This document shows positions 43,768-52,961 of a DNA stretch of 58,993 nt, piece after piece. Under the pieces are notes generated by a model, which searched no databases, was not told the DNA's origin, and worked only from the letters and a program-made list of their open reading frames with translations. This DNA comes from an uncultured Eubacterium sp. (lineage in GTDB: Bacteria > Bacillota > Clostridia > Lachnospirales > Lachnospiraceae). Both the position numbers and the translations under genes were made by a program. Every line of letters starts with the position of its first letter. The first letter of the stretch is position 1. The DNA is taken from the NCBI GenBank assembly GCA_948470065.1, contig CAOKNO010000007.1, forward strand, positions 1 to 58,993, given 5' to 3'.

Positions 43768-44544
43768 TCATGTTTCCCAAATTCTCCAGGGCGCATTTCC
43801 AGTTTTCCACATACTTTCTAACAACGTTTTATCGCGCACTGTTTCCATTGGCGTCCAAAACCCAAAATGGCAATACGCTGACACTTCATCGTTTGCTGAA
43901 AGCATACGTAGCATTTTCTCCCCCATTAAAGAATTGGCATCTGCTAAATATTGGAATATCTCTGGTTCAAACACCATACTACAGGCATTTACCCAGGGAG
44001 TCCTCCCATTATCAAGTGTTGCAAAAATATCAATTTCCCCTTTTTCATCAATTGGAAGTATCTTATTCCGTCCCGTCGGATATGCAACGGCAAAGGTTGC
44101 AATCCTTCTTTGGTTCTTATGCTGCTTTACCATCTTTAAGATATTAATATCAGAAACACAATCCCCATAAGTTACAAGAAATGTCTCTTCTTGAAGCATA
44201 TCCTTGATACGTAGTATCCGTTCGGATACGGAAGAATGAAGCCCTGTATCCACTACCATTACATTCCAGTCCTCTGTCTTCTTCCTGTGGATTTCTACGT
44301 GGTTTGTCTGCAAATCTACCGTAATATCCGACTGATATATGTAAAAGTTTGTGAAATAATCCTTAATCATCTCACCTTTATAACCCGTGCAAATCACAAA
44401 CTCCTTGTAGCCATAATGCGCATACTGTTTCATAATATGCCATAAAATCGGTCTTCCACCAATATCTGCCATGGGCTTCGGAATTTTCTCATCTTCTTCC
44501 ATTAATGTGCTTGGCAACCCACCTGCCAGAATAACTACTTTCAT
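43768..44544 (-). CDS. Divergent RfbF-like sugar nucleotidyltransferase
   Basis: 258 aa, homologous to rfbF (34245) along its length (KPMADIGGRPILWHIMKQY, TYGDCVSDINIL, FWTPMETVRDK). The nucleotide loop GGKGTR is replaced by GGLPSTL, so the invariant arginine and the second glycine are missing. The aspartate in TYGDCVSD stays. It could be active with another sugar-phosphate or nucleotide, or it may have become a noncatalytic partner. Coupled to the C-methyltransferase by a 4-base overlap. Confidence 0.85.
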   Translation of the reverse strand: MKVVILAGGLPSTLMEEDEKIPKPMADIGGRPILWHIMKQYAHYGYKEFVICTGYKGEMIKDYFTNFYIYQSDITVDLQTNHVEIHRKKTEDWNVMVVDTGLHSSVSERILRIKDMLQEETFLVTYGDCVSDINILKMVKQHKNQRRIATFAVAYPTGRNKILPIDEKGEIDIFATLDNGRTPWVNACSMVFEPEIFQYLADANSLMGEKMLRMLSANDEVSAYCHFGFWTPMETVRDKTLLESMWKTGNAPWRIWET

Positions 44545-45683
44545 TGAATTTCTATCCCATCTTCCCGCAGTATGCCTACTGCTATACTTTTGTATTCCGT
44601 TTTTATAATCCTGGCAACTTCATCGGAATAACTCGCAGCCATTACTAACACAGCCCCTACATCCTCTTGATGCATCCCAAAATAAGCTGGCGATACGATT
44701 GGAATATGTGTACCAGGAGTAAACCTGTCTTGTTTAAAGGGCGCAGAATCGATCACAAACGCCACCTTATCCTTTAACTTTGCTAAAGCCAATATTGCCA
44801 ATGCCTGATGCCCTGCCCCCCATACTGCTACTTTTTTTCTGTCTGTTTCATGAAGATTTATAAACCTTTGAATCTCAGCCGTTATTTTATCAAGTTGCAT
44901 ATGAAATGTATCTAAAACAATATTTCCCCTCTTTCTCACTACGGCAGATAATACGTAATCATGCCAAACGCTTTCACAAGACAACACCTCAAATCCATTA
45001 ATCTCCAATAAGCTTCTTAAGCTTTGCTTCGTAAAATACATTAAATGATCACTGATAAACTCAGAAAACATCAGTTTTTCTAAAACCATATCCATATTTG
45101 GCACTTCAACCAATCCGACCGCCTCATCTTGTAGGTTATTCCGTAGCCCGGCCAAAAAAACAGATGGATTTGGTATATGCTCCAAAAAATTCATAATAAA
45201 AAATGCATCGTATGGTGCATTTTCTATCTCCGATGTTTCTCCCTCAATAAATCCCTGGTACACACGCAATCCCTTTTTGCGGCATTCTTCTACGGAGCAT
45301 TCTAAATGTTCTAATCCATAACAATCTGCGCCCGTTGTTTCCATAATAGATAAAAACTCACCACAGCCAGCGCCAATTTCAATTATTTTCTTTCCTTGTA
45401 AATGATAATCATTTACAAAATCCTGGAAAAAAGCTTCTCTGTATTTCCGTAATTCTGTTGATAAACCTGCCGTCCGAATCACATCTTTATAATATGGCAC
45501 TGGAGGCGCTAATAACTGTACCAGCCCACAATAGGGACATTGATACAAATTTAATTCCACGCCCTTTTCTCGCCCTACTTCTTCTTTTGTTGGAAAAAAT
45601 TGCGCTGCTTTGGGCATATTTTCATAATGGAGTATAGGCTCTCCCGTTATCTCCCTATAACAGCATCTACACAGCTTAGACAA
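44541..45683 (-). CDS. Zinc-binding sugar C-methyltransferase
   Basis: 380 aa from TTG 45683, 8 bases after GGAGGG; the ATG at 45722 lacks a site. Three domains: an N-terminal zinc-binding CRCCYRE...CPYCG region, a SAM-binding core (KIIEIGAGCGEFLSIMETTG), and a C-terminal Rossmann domain (KKVAVWGAGHQALAILAL). This is the TylC3/C-methyltransferase architecture that methylates C3 of NDP-4-keto-6-deoxyhexoses. It sits between the divergent nucleotidyltransferase and a reductase, which suggests a C-methyl branched sugar. Confidence 0.88.
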   Translation of the reverse strand: MSKLCRCCYREITGEPILHYENMPKAAQFFPTKEEVGREKGVELNLYQCPYCGLVQLLAPPVPYYKDVIRTAGLSTELRKYREAFFQDFVNDYHLQGKKIIEIGAGCGEFLSIMETTGADCYGLEHLECSVEECRKKGLRVYQGFIEGETSEIENAPYDAFFIMNFLEHIPNPSVFLAGLRNNLQDEAVGLVEVPNMDMVLEKLMFSEFISDHLMYFTKQSLRSLLEINGFEVLSCESVWHDYVLSAVVRKRGNIVLDTFHMQLDKITAEIQRFINLHETDRKKVAVWGAGHQALAILALAKLKDKVAFVIDSAPFKQDRFTPGTHIPIVSPAYFGMHQEDVGAVLVMAASYSDEVARIIKTEYKSIAVGILREDGIEIQ

Positions 45684-45700
45684 TCTTCTTACCCTCCGTA

Positions 45701-46570
45701 TCAGTAATCCCCTTCTAAACAATATGGCGTCGTTTTATAATATTCGATTAACTCTGCAATTGCCTGTTCCATGGGCGTAAATTCAAATGTCCCCATTTCC
45801 TCCAACCATCTTCGATTGCTCCCAGTATATTCCCGGTTCCATCCTGGTATTTCAATCTCAACTTCACATTTATTCCCAACCTGATTAACAATTTCTCTGG
45901 CAAGAGAAACAATATCCTGCGGTTTGCCTGTGCAAACATTATAACAACGCCTTTTCAGCTTATGTTCCACAAACCATGGAATTGCCCGGCAAAAATCTTT
46001 AATATACAAGTAATCAAACACTACATTTTGATGAATCACAATCTTATTTTTTAACAGAGCCTTACAAATGATGTTTGAAATAAACCTGTAATTATAATTC
46101 TCATAAGGTCCAAAAATGCCAAATAACCGCAAGTTGTAAATATTATTACTGTTTAATATTGTCTTTGACATAATATATTTAGAAAAACCATAATCGTCAC
46201 CTGGGATTACTGTATCAAACGCTTCCTCATCTACAAGGGACAATTCACATTCCTTACCATATTCCGCACCAGAACCTAACACTATTAATTTTCCATACGC
46301 AGCATGGCATCGTTCCAGATGAAAGAACATGCTTAAATTATTCTTTAATAGCGCCTGCTCGTACTCCTTCCCCCTCCCAAGAGTCCCCTGCGTCGCGGCA
46401 TGAATCACTACATCGATATCTTCTTTCTGGAACAATTTTTCCACTTGCCTTTGATCCAACAAATCTGCTTCTTTCCGTGAAATAGCTACCACGTTATATT
46501 CTGTATCCAGATATTCTGCCAGGTTTCGTCCAATAAACCCATTTGCCCCTGTAATTAGAATCTTTTTCAT
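45701..46570 (-). CDS. NAD-dependent epimerase/reductase (extended SDR)
   Basis: 289 aa. KKILITGANGFIGRNLAEYL binds NAD(P), and the catalytic tyrosine and lysine lie in DDYGFSKYIMSKTI. It is shorter than a 4,6-dehydratase and lacks the dehydratase TxD motif, so it probably reduces or epimerizes a 4-keto sugar. It follows the methyltransferase in pathway order. It could be the ketoreductase of a branched deoxysugar. Confidence 0.85.
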   Translation of the reverse strand: MKKILITGANGFIGRNLAEYLDTEYNVVAISRKEADLLDQRQVEKLFQKEDIDVVIHAATQGTLGRGKEYEQALLKNNLSMFFHLERCHAAYGKLIVLGSGAEYGKECELSLVDEEAFDTVIPGDDYGFSKYIMSKTILNSNNIYNLRLFGIFGPYENYNYRFISNIICKALLKNKIVIHQNVVFDYLYIKDFCRAIPWFVEHKLKRRCYNVCTGKPQDIVSLAREIVNQVGNKCEVEIEIPGWNREYTGSNRRWLEEMGTFEFTPMEQAIAELIEYYKTTPYCLEGDY

Positions 46571-46572
46571 AT

Positions 46573-47598
46573 TTACCTCAGACGCTCCACTGGAAATCCA
46601 TCAATGTTATCCCTTGTATAATAATCGTTATGCACCAACTCACAATTCCTACAGCTTGGGTTCTCATGTTTCCTGTTTTCTAACTGCATTTTCCGGAACT
46701 GGTACATATTCTCCCCATTCCAAATGTCCTTTATATTTTCCTGTAAGATATTCCCAAGGTTGGTTCCTCCAACCCAATCCACACAACAAGGGCTGACTGC
46801 GCCATCACTCCGGATCGCCAATGTAGTGAATGGCATCGGGCACGCAATCCTGTCGGACATCGTTTCTTTTAAATCCCGCTTTAAGGATTCCTCCTGCTCC
46901 TTTTTATACAAACTCCCAATAAAACTTTTTTCCTCATGAGCCACCCAATTGTGAGGTTTATCAATATATACTTCATCCGCAACAGCTGAAAATTTATCTA
47001 TAAACTCCTGGTTTTCCTCTGTAAATGTATCCAGCATCTTAGCGCTTACAAACGGCTTGTCCACGCCCTTCGCCTGTTTCAACCGCTGTATCTGCGCAAG
47101 ATTCTGGTATATCTCCTCAATATTAGCCTGCTCTGTATTCGTAATTTCCTCATACCGTTCCTGGTTTGCGCCATAAATAGAAACACGGATATAATCTATC
47201 CCATAGGCAACCAGCTTTTCAGCAACTTCCTCCGTAATCAAAGATGCATTTGTCGTCGTTTCTATCCGTTCTGCAATATCCGCCTCTTTCGCAATACGCA
47301 GCATTTCACAAAATTCTGGATGGATAAACGGCTCTCCATATAAACTCAGTTTTAATACTTTAAGTTTCTGCCCCGCCCAAGAACAGAACTGCTTTATAAT
47401 TTCCTGATACAATTCCATACTCATTAATCCTCTGTGTTCCTTTAAATAATTATCACATTGAATGCTCTGGAAACACTGGACGCATTTAAAATTACAATAA
47501 TTAGACGGCTCGATTAAAAGTGTAAACGGTTTTTGCAAAGGAATCACATCTATCAAATTTTGCCTTTTGTGGTTCTTTAATTCTGTATATTTGATCAT
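46573..47598 (-). CDS. Radical SAM/SPASM enzyme 1
   Basis: 341 aa from ATG 47598 with GAGGATATTGATC in front. The CX3CX2C motif is C35-N-F-K-C39-V-Q-C42. A C-terminal SPASM-type region has CPMPFTTLAIRSDG, SPCC, and CRNCEL. Such enzymes use extra Fe-S clusters for radical chemistry on peptides, sugars or cofactors. The substrate is unknown here. It lies between a FkbM methyltransferase and an SDR in a flagellin glycosylation operon, which is not a usual place for this class. Confidence 0.88.
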   Translation of the reverse strand: MIKYTELKNHKRQNLIDVIPLQKPFTLLIEPSNYCNFKCVQCFQSIQCDNYLKEHRGLMSMELYQEIIKQFCSWAGQKLKVLKLSLYGEPFIHPEFCEMLRIAKEADIAERIETTTNASLITEEVAEKLVAYGIDYIRVSIYGANQERYEEITNTEQANIEEIYQNLAQIQRLKQAKGVDKPFVSAKMLDTFTEENQEFIDKFSAVADEVYIDKPHNWVAHEEKSFIGSLYKKEQEESLKRDLKETMSDRIACPMPFTTLAIRSDGAVSPCCVDWVGGTNLGNILQENIKDIWNGENMYQFRKMQLENRKHENPSCRNCELVHNDYYTRDNIDGFPVERLR

Positions 47599-47621
47599 GA
47601 TCAATATCCTCAATTTATGAA

Positions 47622-48725
47622 CTATTCCGGAACATAAGCATACAGTTTTTTCCATTGATGCTTTATCACATATTCTGGTTCTATCTCTCTTAAAATGCCT
47701 TCCAATACTTCCGTATCATCTGGTAGATGGTACGTGCAAATAGAAAGTCTAGGATGAAAACGCTTAATCGTATCACTCGCTCCCCATAACATATTTCTTT
47801 CCGAGCCTTCTATATCAGCTTTTATATAATCTACACGTTCTAGGTTTTCCTTCTGTACAAATTGATCAATTGTTGTCACATTAACATTATATTCTTTATC
47901 AATTATGTTATTGTTTTCTAATAACGATGCTCCGATCAGATCATTATTCTGCACATGGAATACAGCTTTTCCTTCCTTGTCTGCCAACGCATATGGGCAT
48001 ATTTTTATATGTTCAGGAAATAACTCTCTCACTTCCTCTAAGTAACGTATTGCATCTGGCATAGGCTCAAATGCATAGCACATACATCCTTTCTGCGCAC
48101 CAATTGCAGAAAACAAGCCAATATTAGCCCCGCAATCTAACACAATATCTTTCTCTTTTAACTCAGTATGCTCTCGTTCATAGGAGCCTTCATCAATCCT
48201 ACTATAATCATTACATATTACAGGCAGAATCAAATCCCCTGCTTCGTATAGCCATGAAAGCAGATAATCATCCGGTCTGCAAAAAGGATTTAAAAATTGA
48301 TACCCATTTAAATCAAGGACGCCCTTCAAGCAATCTACTTGTCTTTTTTTGAAATAATCCAGATAATACGCTGCCTCAATCAATGTAATGTCCTTCGGAT
48401 AAGTAATAGGATAAACTCTTGTAAAAATATTCTGTAGCCTTTCATTTAATTGACCATCTTGATCCCGCAAGGCTACGAAGATATTTGCTTCCGTCTTGAT
48501 ATTTTCCATTTCGATAAGGGAAAATACAGGAATGCCTTCTTCTGTTTCAGTCTTTTTGCCCGTAACTACAAAACCTGAAACTTGAAATCCAAGCGCACAT
48601 ACTGCACACAGAAACTTTCTTCCCATCCATCCGCAGCCAAATATATAATTTGGTTTATCATTTCTTAAGACTTCCAGTAGTTCCTTTACCTGTAACTCAA
48701 TTGTATCCGCATTTCTACTTTCCAT
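47622..48725 (-). CDS. FkbM-family methyltransferase with N-terminal Rossmann-like domain
   Basis: 367 aa. The N-terminal part (YIFGCGWMGRKFLCAVCALG, then VVTGKKTETEEGIPVF) resembles a dinucleotide-binding domain. The FkbM domain follows: LDCGANIGLFSAIGAQKGC for SAM, and YIKADIEGSERNMLWGA with the conserved DIEG. FkbM enzymes O-methylate sugars or polyketides. It ends 24 bases before radical SAM enzyme 1. Confidence 0.85.
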   Translation of the reverse strand: MESRNADTIELQVKELLEVLRNDKPNYIFGCGWMGRKFLCAVCALGFQVSGFVVTGKKTETEEGIPVFSLIEMENIKTEANIFVALRDQDGQLNERLQNIFTRVYPITYPKDITLIEAAYYLDYFKKRQVDCLKGVLDLNGYQFLNPFCRPDDYLLSWLYEAGDLILPVICNDYSRIDEGSYEREHTELKEKDIVLDCGANIGLFSAIGAQKGCMCYAFEPMPDAIRYLEEVRELFPEHIKICPYALADKEGKAVFHVQNNDLIGASLLENNNIIDKEYNVNVTTIDQFVQKENLERVDYIKADIEGSERNMLWGASDTIKRFHPRLSICTYHLPDDTEVLEGILREIEPEYVIKHQWKKLYAYVPE

Positions 48726-48728
48726 AAA

Positions 48729-49988
48729 TCACCTTACCACTCCATCGATAAAATCTTCTTCTGAAAATGCTTCTTTGTAACTAATAGGCAATGGCTTTCC
48801 ATAGAATTTTGACATATATTCACGAATAAATCTCTTATTTTCCCCTGACAAACATAAACTATTCTTCTCTTTGAACCATTTAATCCTATTCCCACGTTCA
48901 ATAATATCTGCCAATGGCTCTTCAAAAATATTTCCAATTGCAATGTGTATAAACACACATGGAAGAACGTCCCCATATTTCGTAATGTGAAGATTCCTGT
49001 TAACACATCCACATTCCGCTTTTTTTCCATACGTTGGAAACGTATCCCTATGGACTTCTGGATACTTATTCCGTAAGTCAATCAAAAACTTATTGTCTTC
49101 AGGTGTAATTAAGACTTCTTCTTTCCCTTCCCACTCTCCGATTGCGCGGGCAATAAGGATATCAAGGTTAAAATTATTGTCATGTGCAAATTCAGCCAGC
49201 TTCTCTGTATCCTCAGAAATACAATTCTGATGGCTCATTACACTCTGTATCGTAGCCTGCAAGCCAGCTTCTCTGGCATGAAACAACGCCTGTATCGCCT
49301 TTTGATAAACAGCCTCCCCTTTCACCTGCCGCGTTTGATTGTATACTTCTGGATTAATACTATCTACACTGATACGAATTTTATCTATGCCGATTGATTT
49401 TAAATGCTCTGCTTTTTCCTTCGTTAATAATAAACCGTTTGAACTCATAGAAATATGGAACTTCTCTGGATTAATTGCTTTTACAATATCATCTAAATCT
49501 GGAAATACAAGCGGCTCTCCGCCTGATATATTAAACTGCGCAAGACCTAACTCATCTGCCTGCCTGGCAATATCAGCAATATCCTCTACCGTCATCTCCC
49601 TTTCCTTTTTTGCAAAAGATAAATTACAACAATGGGAACAATGCATATTACATTTATAATCATAACAAAAATCAATGATTGCCGTTGACTCACCTTTTTC
49701 TTCTTTTTCATCATATTTAATTATTTTTTCATATACCAAGGGCTTTTCTTTCTTTAATTTTTCCCTTCTAGCATGTTCAATTGGCTTTCGGGATTGTTCA
49801 TTAATTTCTTCCATTTGCTTTCCTCCGCTTAAATTATATTTAAAATGCTGCGACCAATATACTATTACATTAGATTTTTGCTTTGTTCTATATATACATT
49901 TTTTCTTCGTTAACTTTCTTTTTACAATTCCATGATACAGTTTTTTCTTTTTATCTATCAATTCCACAATATAATCTATTGTAGACAT
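48729..49988 (-). CDS. Radical SAM enzyme 2 with SPASM-like end
   Basis: 419 aa from ATG 49988 (AGAGAGGATT). A shorter start at 49814 has a perfect GGAGG; the 58 intervening residues are basic and stop-free, so I keep the long form. CX3CX2C is C113-N-M-H-C117-S-H-C120. GGEPLVFPDL and SMSSNGLLLT follow. C-terminal CGCVNRNLHITKYGDVLPC supplies extra cluster ligands. Reaction unknown. Downstream it is 3 bases from the first FkbM gene. Confidence 0.85.
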   Translation of the reverse strand: MSTIDYIVELIDKKKKLYHGIVKRKLTKKKCIYRTKQKSNVIVYWSQHFKYNLSGGKQMEEINEQSRKPIEHARREKLKKEKPLVYEKIIKYDEKEEKGESTAIIDFCYDYKCNMHCSHCCNLSFAKKEREMTVEDIADIARQADELGLAQFNISGGEPLVFPDLDDIVKAINPEKFHISMSSNGLLLTKEKAEHLKSIGIDKIRISVDSINPEVYNQTRQVKGEAVYQKAIQALFHAREAGLQATIQSVMSHQNCISEDTEKLAEFAHDNNFNLDILIARAIGEWEGKEEVLITPEDNKFLIDLRNKYPEVHRDTFPTYGKKAECGCVNRNLHITKYGDVLPCVFIHIAIGNIFEEPLADIIERGNRIKWFKEKNSLCLSGENKRFIREYMSKFYGKPLPISYKEAFSEEDFIDGVVR

Positions 49989-50108
49989 AATCCTCTCTTT
50001 ATAGCTACATCGCTCCAAAATAAAGATTATTTTATTCTCCAATCCAAAAGAAGAATTATTATTCTAAAAAACCATTAATCTAATGCCAAAAACATCAAAT
50101 GCTATCCC

Positions 50109-51176
50109 TCATGAAATTGTCGCATAACAAACCGTTTCTAGCATCATATCTGTATAATGGCGGATATATATCTTATATTCTGGTACAAGTTCCTTTATAT
50201 ATCTTGGAATTTCAAACATATCTTCTGGACTGTGATAAATACAAATCGCTAATTTCGGTTTCTGCGTTCTTATAATATCTGATGCTCCAACTAATGCCGG
50301 CATTTCAGAGCCTTCTATATCCATCTTAATAAAAGTAACTTTTTCATTGCGAAGAATATCATCCATCTTCCGGACATTGCCACATGTATCAAACGATTCC
50401 CCTATAGAAGAACTGCTATCTCCACTCAAAAATCTAACCTCTTTGTTCTCATCCGCCAAACCATATGGATAGCAAATTATTTTTTCCTTTTTTACTTTAC
50501 CCTCTCTAAAATTACTAATATTCTTTTCCAACTTTTGATATATTTCAGCATCCAATTCAAACAAATGCATTTTTTCATACTTATTATCGCAAAATTTCAG
50601 GTATTTTTCAGCCGTATCTCCAACATACGCGCCCACATCAACAAAAACTTCATCTATATCTCGTATTATAATCTGAGAATCAAAATACTGTTCTTTTTCA
50701 TATATAATTTCAAAATAATCATCTGGTATATCCTGCATCTTCCAGGCATTTATTAGATGCCTGAAAACTTCCTTAGACCTTTCATCTTCGAATATTCCCA
50801 TTATTTCATTTACATAGTTGTCCAAGTTTTCTCCATTTTTTTCTAAAAACTTATCCGTTAAATACTTTTCAGGAAAAATTCTTAAGATATTTTTAACTCC
50901 ATGTCCTTCTAAATCTCGTTTAATCTCTCTGTAATATAATGATTCTACTATTACTATTAATTGGTCTTGATCCATTTTAACCAACTGTTCTTTTGGAACA
51001 CATTCCTTCCCCTTATATTCCGTACCCCATAACGCTGGATTGCTATCCGAAAAGAAATCTATCTCAATACCATAGGCTTTTATTTTATCCATTGTAGCTT
51101 TTGCTGCAATTCCCATAGGATACAAGCATATTTTTTTATTAAAAATCTTTTCCTTAACCACATCTATATATCCCAT
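50109..51176 (-). CDS. FkbM-family methyltransferase with N-terminal domain
   Basis: 355 aa. The N-terminal half (KICLYPMGIAAKATMDKIKA, DFFSDSNPALWGTEYKGKEC) is an unusual Rossmann-like domain like the one in the other FkbM protein. The FkbM core has VFVDVGAYVGDTAEKYLKFC and FIKMDIEGSEMPALVGA. It is probably a sugar O-methyltransferase. It is 19 bases downstream of the ThDP enzyme. Confidence 0.85.
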   Translation of the reverse strand: MGYIDVVKEKIFNKKICLYPMGIAAKATMDKIKAYGIEIDFFSDSNPALWGTEYKGKECVPKEQLVKMDQDQLIVIVESLYYREIKRDLEGHGVKNILRIFPEKYLTDKFLEKNGENLDNYVNEIMGIFEDERSKEVFRHLINAWKMQDIPDDYFEIIYEKEQYFDSQIIIRDIDEVFVDVGAYVGDTAEKYLKFCDNKYEKMHLFELDAEIYQKLEKNISNFREGKVKKEKIICYPYGLADENKEVRFLSGDSSSSIGESFDTCGNVRKMDDILRNEKVTFIKMDIEGSEMPALVGASDIIRTQKPKLAICIYHSPEDMFEIPRYIKELVPEYKIYIRHYTDMMLETVCYATIS

Positions 51177-51194
51177 AACAACTCCTTTTTAAAT

Positions 51195-52961
51195 TTATTC
51201 AACCCTAGGCCACATCTCCTCTAATAAGGATGATTTCATACTTCCATCTGGAAGGCGGTAGCTTTTCGTCCTTGGCGAAACAGTTTCATCTGGAGATATC
51301 AATAATTCACATAATACAACTCCAGGATATCCTAAGATCTCTGGCACAACCTGTTCCATTTCTTCATTATTCTTTGCAAGAAAGACAGGAATCCCATACG
51401 CTTCCGCAACCTTACGGATATCAGGCATTTTTAAACCGCTGGATTCCTCACTGGCAACAAGCCTTCCATCAAAAGTGTTCTTCTGCATGGCACGAATACT
51501 TGCATATCCTTCATTATTCCAAATAAATATCTTAATGGGCAAATCTAAACGTCGCAGCGTTTCTAACTCTTGTATATTCATCTGAAATGCTCCATCCCCA
51601 TTAATGAGTACCGTCCGTTTTTGATGATTTGCCAAACACGCGCCAATTGCATAAGGTAAACCAAATCCCATAGAACCTAGTCCCGCAGCATTTTTCATCT
51701 TCTGCCCTTTTTTTACCCGAAACGCCTGATATGTAATTTCCCCAGCAGAGCCAGAACTTTCTGGTACAATAATATCTTCTGGTGTAAGGTTTTTACATAA
51801 AACATCTATAAAGTAATAAGCGCTTACTTTATCCTGCACTTGAACATGTTTTTTTGTCACAACTGGATATTTTTCCCTCAAGCCGTGGCATTCCGCTAAC
51901 CATTCTTTCCATTTTTTCTTCTGCTGTTCCCATATTCCAGATTTTACCGATTGCAACAATTTTTCTAGAAAAACCTTTGCATCACAAGCAACTTTATCTT
52001 CTATATGCCGTACCTTCATCCGATTTAATTCATTGGCATCAATATCAACAATAATTTTCTTGGCGTTTTTACCAAAATTACTTTCATTAAATGCAGTCAA
52101 GCTTGTGTCTAATCTACTTCCAATCGAAATCAAAACATCTGCTTTTTGTAAGATAAGATTGGCTCCTCTGTCCCCCATTGCCCCAGGATGCCCTACATAC
52201 AACCTATCGTCTTCCCCAAACATATCAATGGTTTTCCATGTTGTTTGGACTGGGATAGGCAAAATATTCAATATTTCATAGAAAATATCTTGTGCATTCG
52301 CAAGCTTGATACCATTTCCAGCTAATACCAACGGCTGATTCGAATTTTTTAAGAGTTCTAATGTTTTTTCAATTGCTTTGTCAATGTCTTGTGTTGCATC
52401 CAGTAAGGACTCTGTTTCATAGCCATGTAACGTTGTTTCATCTATAATTGCAGATTGTACATCCAGTGGAATAGAAAGCCAAACAGGTCCTGGCCTTCCA
52501 GTAGTTGCTTCCACATATGCCCGCTCTAAATGGTAACGGATTTCCTCTGGTGCTAAAATCTGAACTGCATATTTCGTAATGGGCTTCACCATATCCACAA
52601 TCTGTACCTCTTGCGATCCTATCTGGCGCACTCCCGTACCCCCTACTAAATCTGACCGTTTTGCTTGCCCTGAAAGGATAAACATCGGTGTGGAATCAAT
52701 CCACCCTGCCGTTACTCCAGTAATCGCATTCGTAGCTCCAGGGCCAGAAGTCGTCAAAGCAACCCCAATATTATTTGTATGCTGCCCATATGCTTCTGCT
52801 GCAATCGCAGCCGCCTGCTCATGTAGGCAACAAACATATTCTATCCCAGACGTTCCCAAAGAATCCACCAAATGCATTGCTCCACCACCTGGAAGCATAA
52901 AAACATGAGAAATTCCTTTTCCTTTTAAAAATTGAAAAATATAATCTGACACTTTGATCAT
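51195..52961 (-). CDS. ThDP-dependent acetolactate-synthase-like enzyme
   Basis: 588 aa with all three ThDP-fold domains. The catalytic glutamate is E48 in CLHEQAAAIAAEAY, and the pyrophosphate site has NGDGAFQMNIQELETLRRLD...WNNEGY. It resembles acetolactate synthase large subunit, but no ilvN small subunit or ilvC/ilvD lies nearby. Its neighbours are sugar genes. The family includes YerE and AviB1, which add an acetyl-derived two-carbon unit to a keto sugar to make a branched sugar. I infer that role; a true branched-chain amino acid function is not excluded. Confidence 0.8.
   Translation of the reverse strand: MIKVSDYIFQFLKGKGISHVFMLPGGGAMHLVDSLGTSGIEYVCCLHEQAAAIAAEAYGQHTNNIGVALTTSGPGATNAITGVTAGWIDSTPMFILSGQAKRSDLVGGTGVRQIGSQEVQIVDMVKPITKYAVQILAPEEIRYHLERAYVEATTGRPGPVWLSIPLDVQSAIIDETTLHGYETESLLDATQDIDKAIEKTLELLKNSNQPLVLAGNGIKLANAQDIFYEILNILPIPVQTTWKTIDMFGEDDRLYVGHPGAMGDRGANLILQKADVLISIGSRLDTSLTAFNESNFGKNAKKIIVDIDANELNRMKVRHIEDKVACDAKVFLEKLLQSVKSGIWEQQKKKWKEWLAECHGLREKYPVVTKKHVQVQDKVSAYYFIDVLCKNLTPEDIIVPESSGSAGEITYQAFRVKKGQKMKNAAGLGSMGFGLPYAIGACLANHQKRTVLINGDGAFQMNIQELETLRRLDLPIKIFIWNNEGYASIRAMQKNTFDGRLVASEESSGLKMPDIRKVAEAYGIPVFLAKNNEEMEQVVPEILGYPGVVLCELLISPDETVSPRTKSYRLPDGSMKSSLLEEMWPRVE

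Noticed and set aside
51195-52961. Anabolic acetolactate synthase (ilvB)
   Set aside because: The cofactor motifs fit, but no other branched-chain amino acid gene is near and all neighbours are sugar genes. I keep the generic family name.
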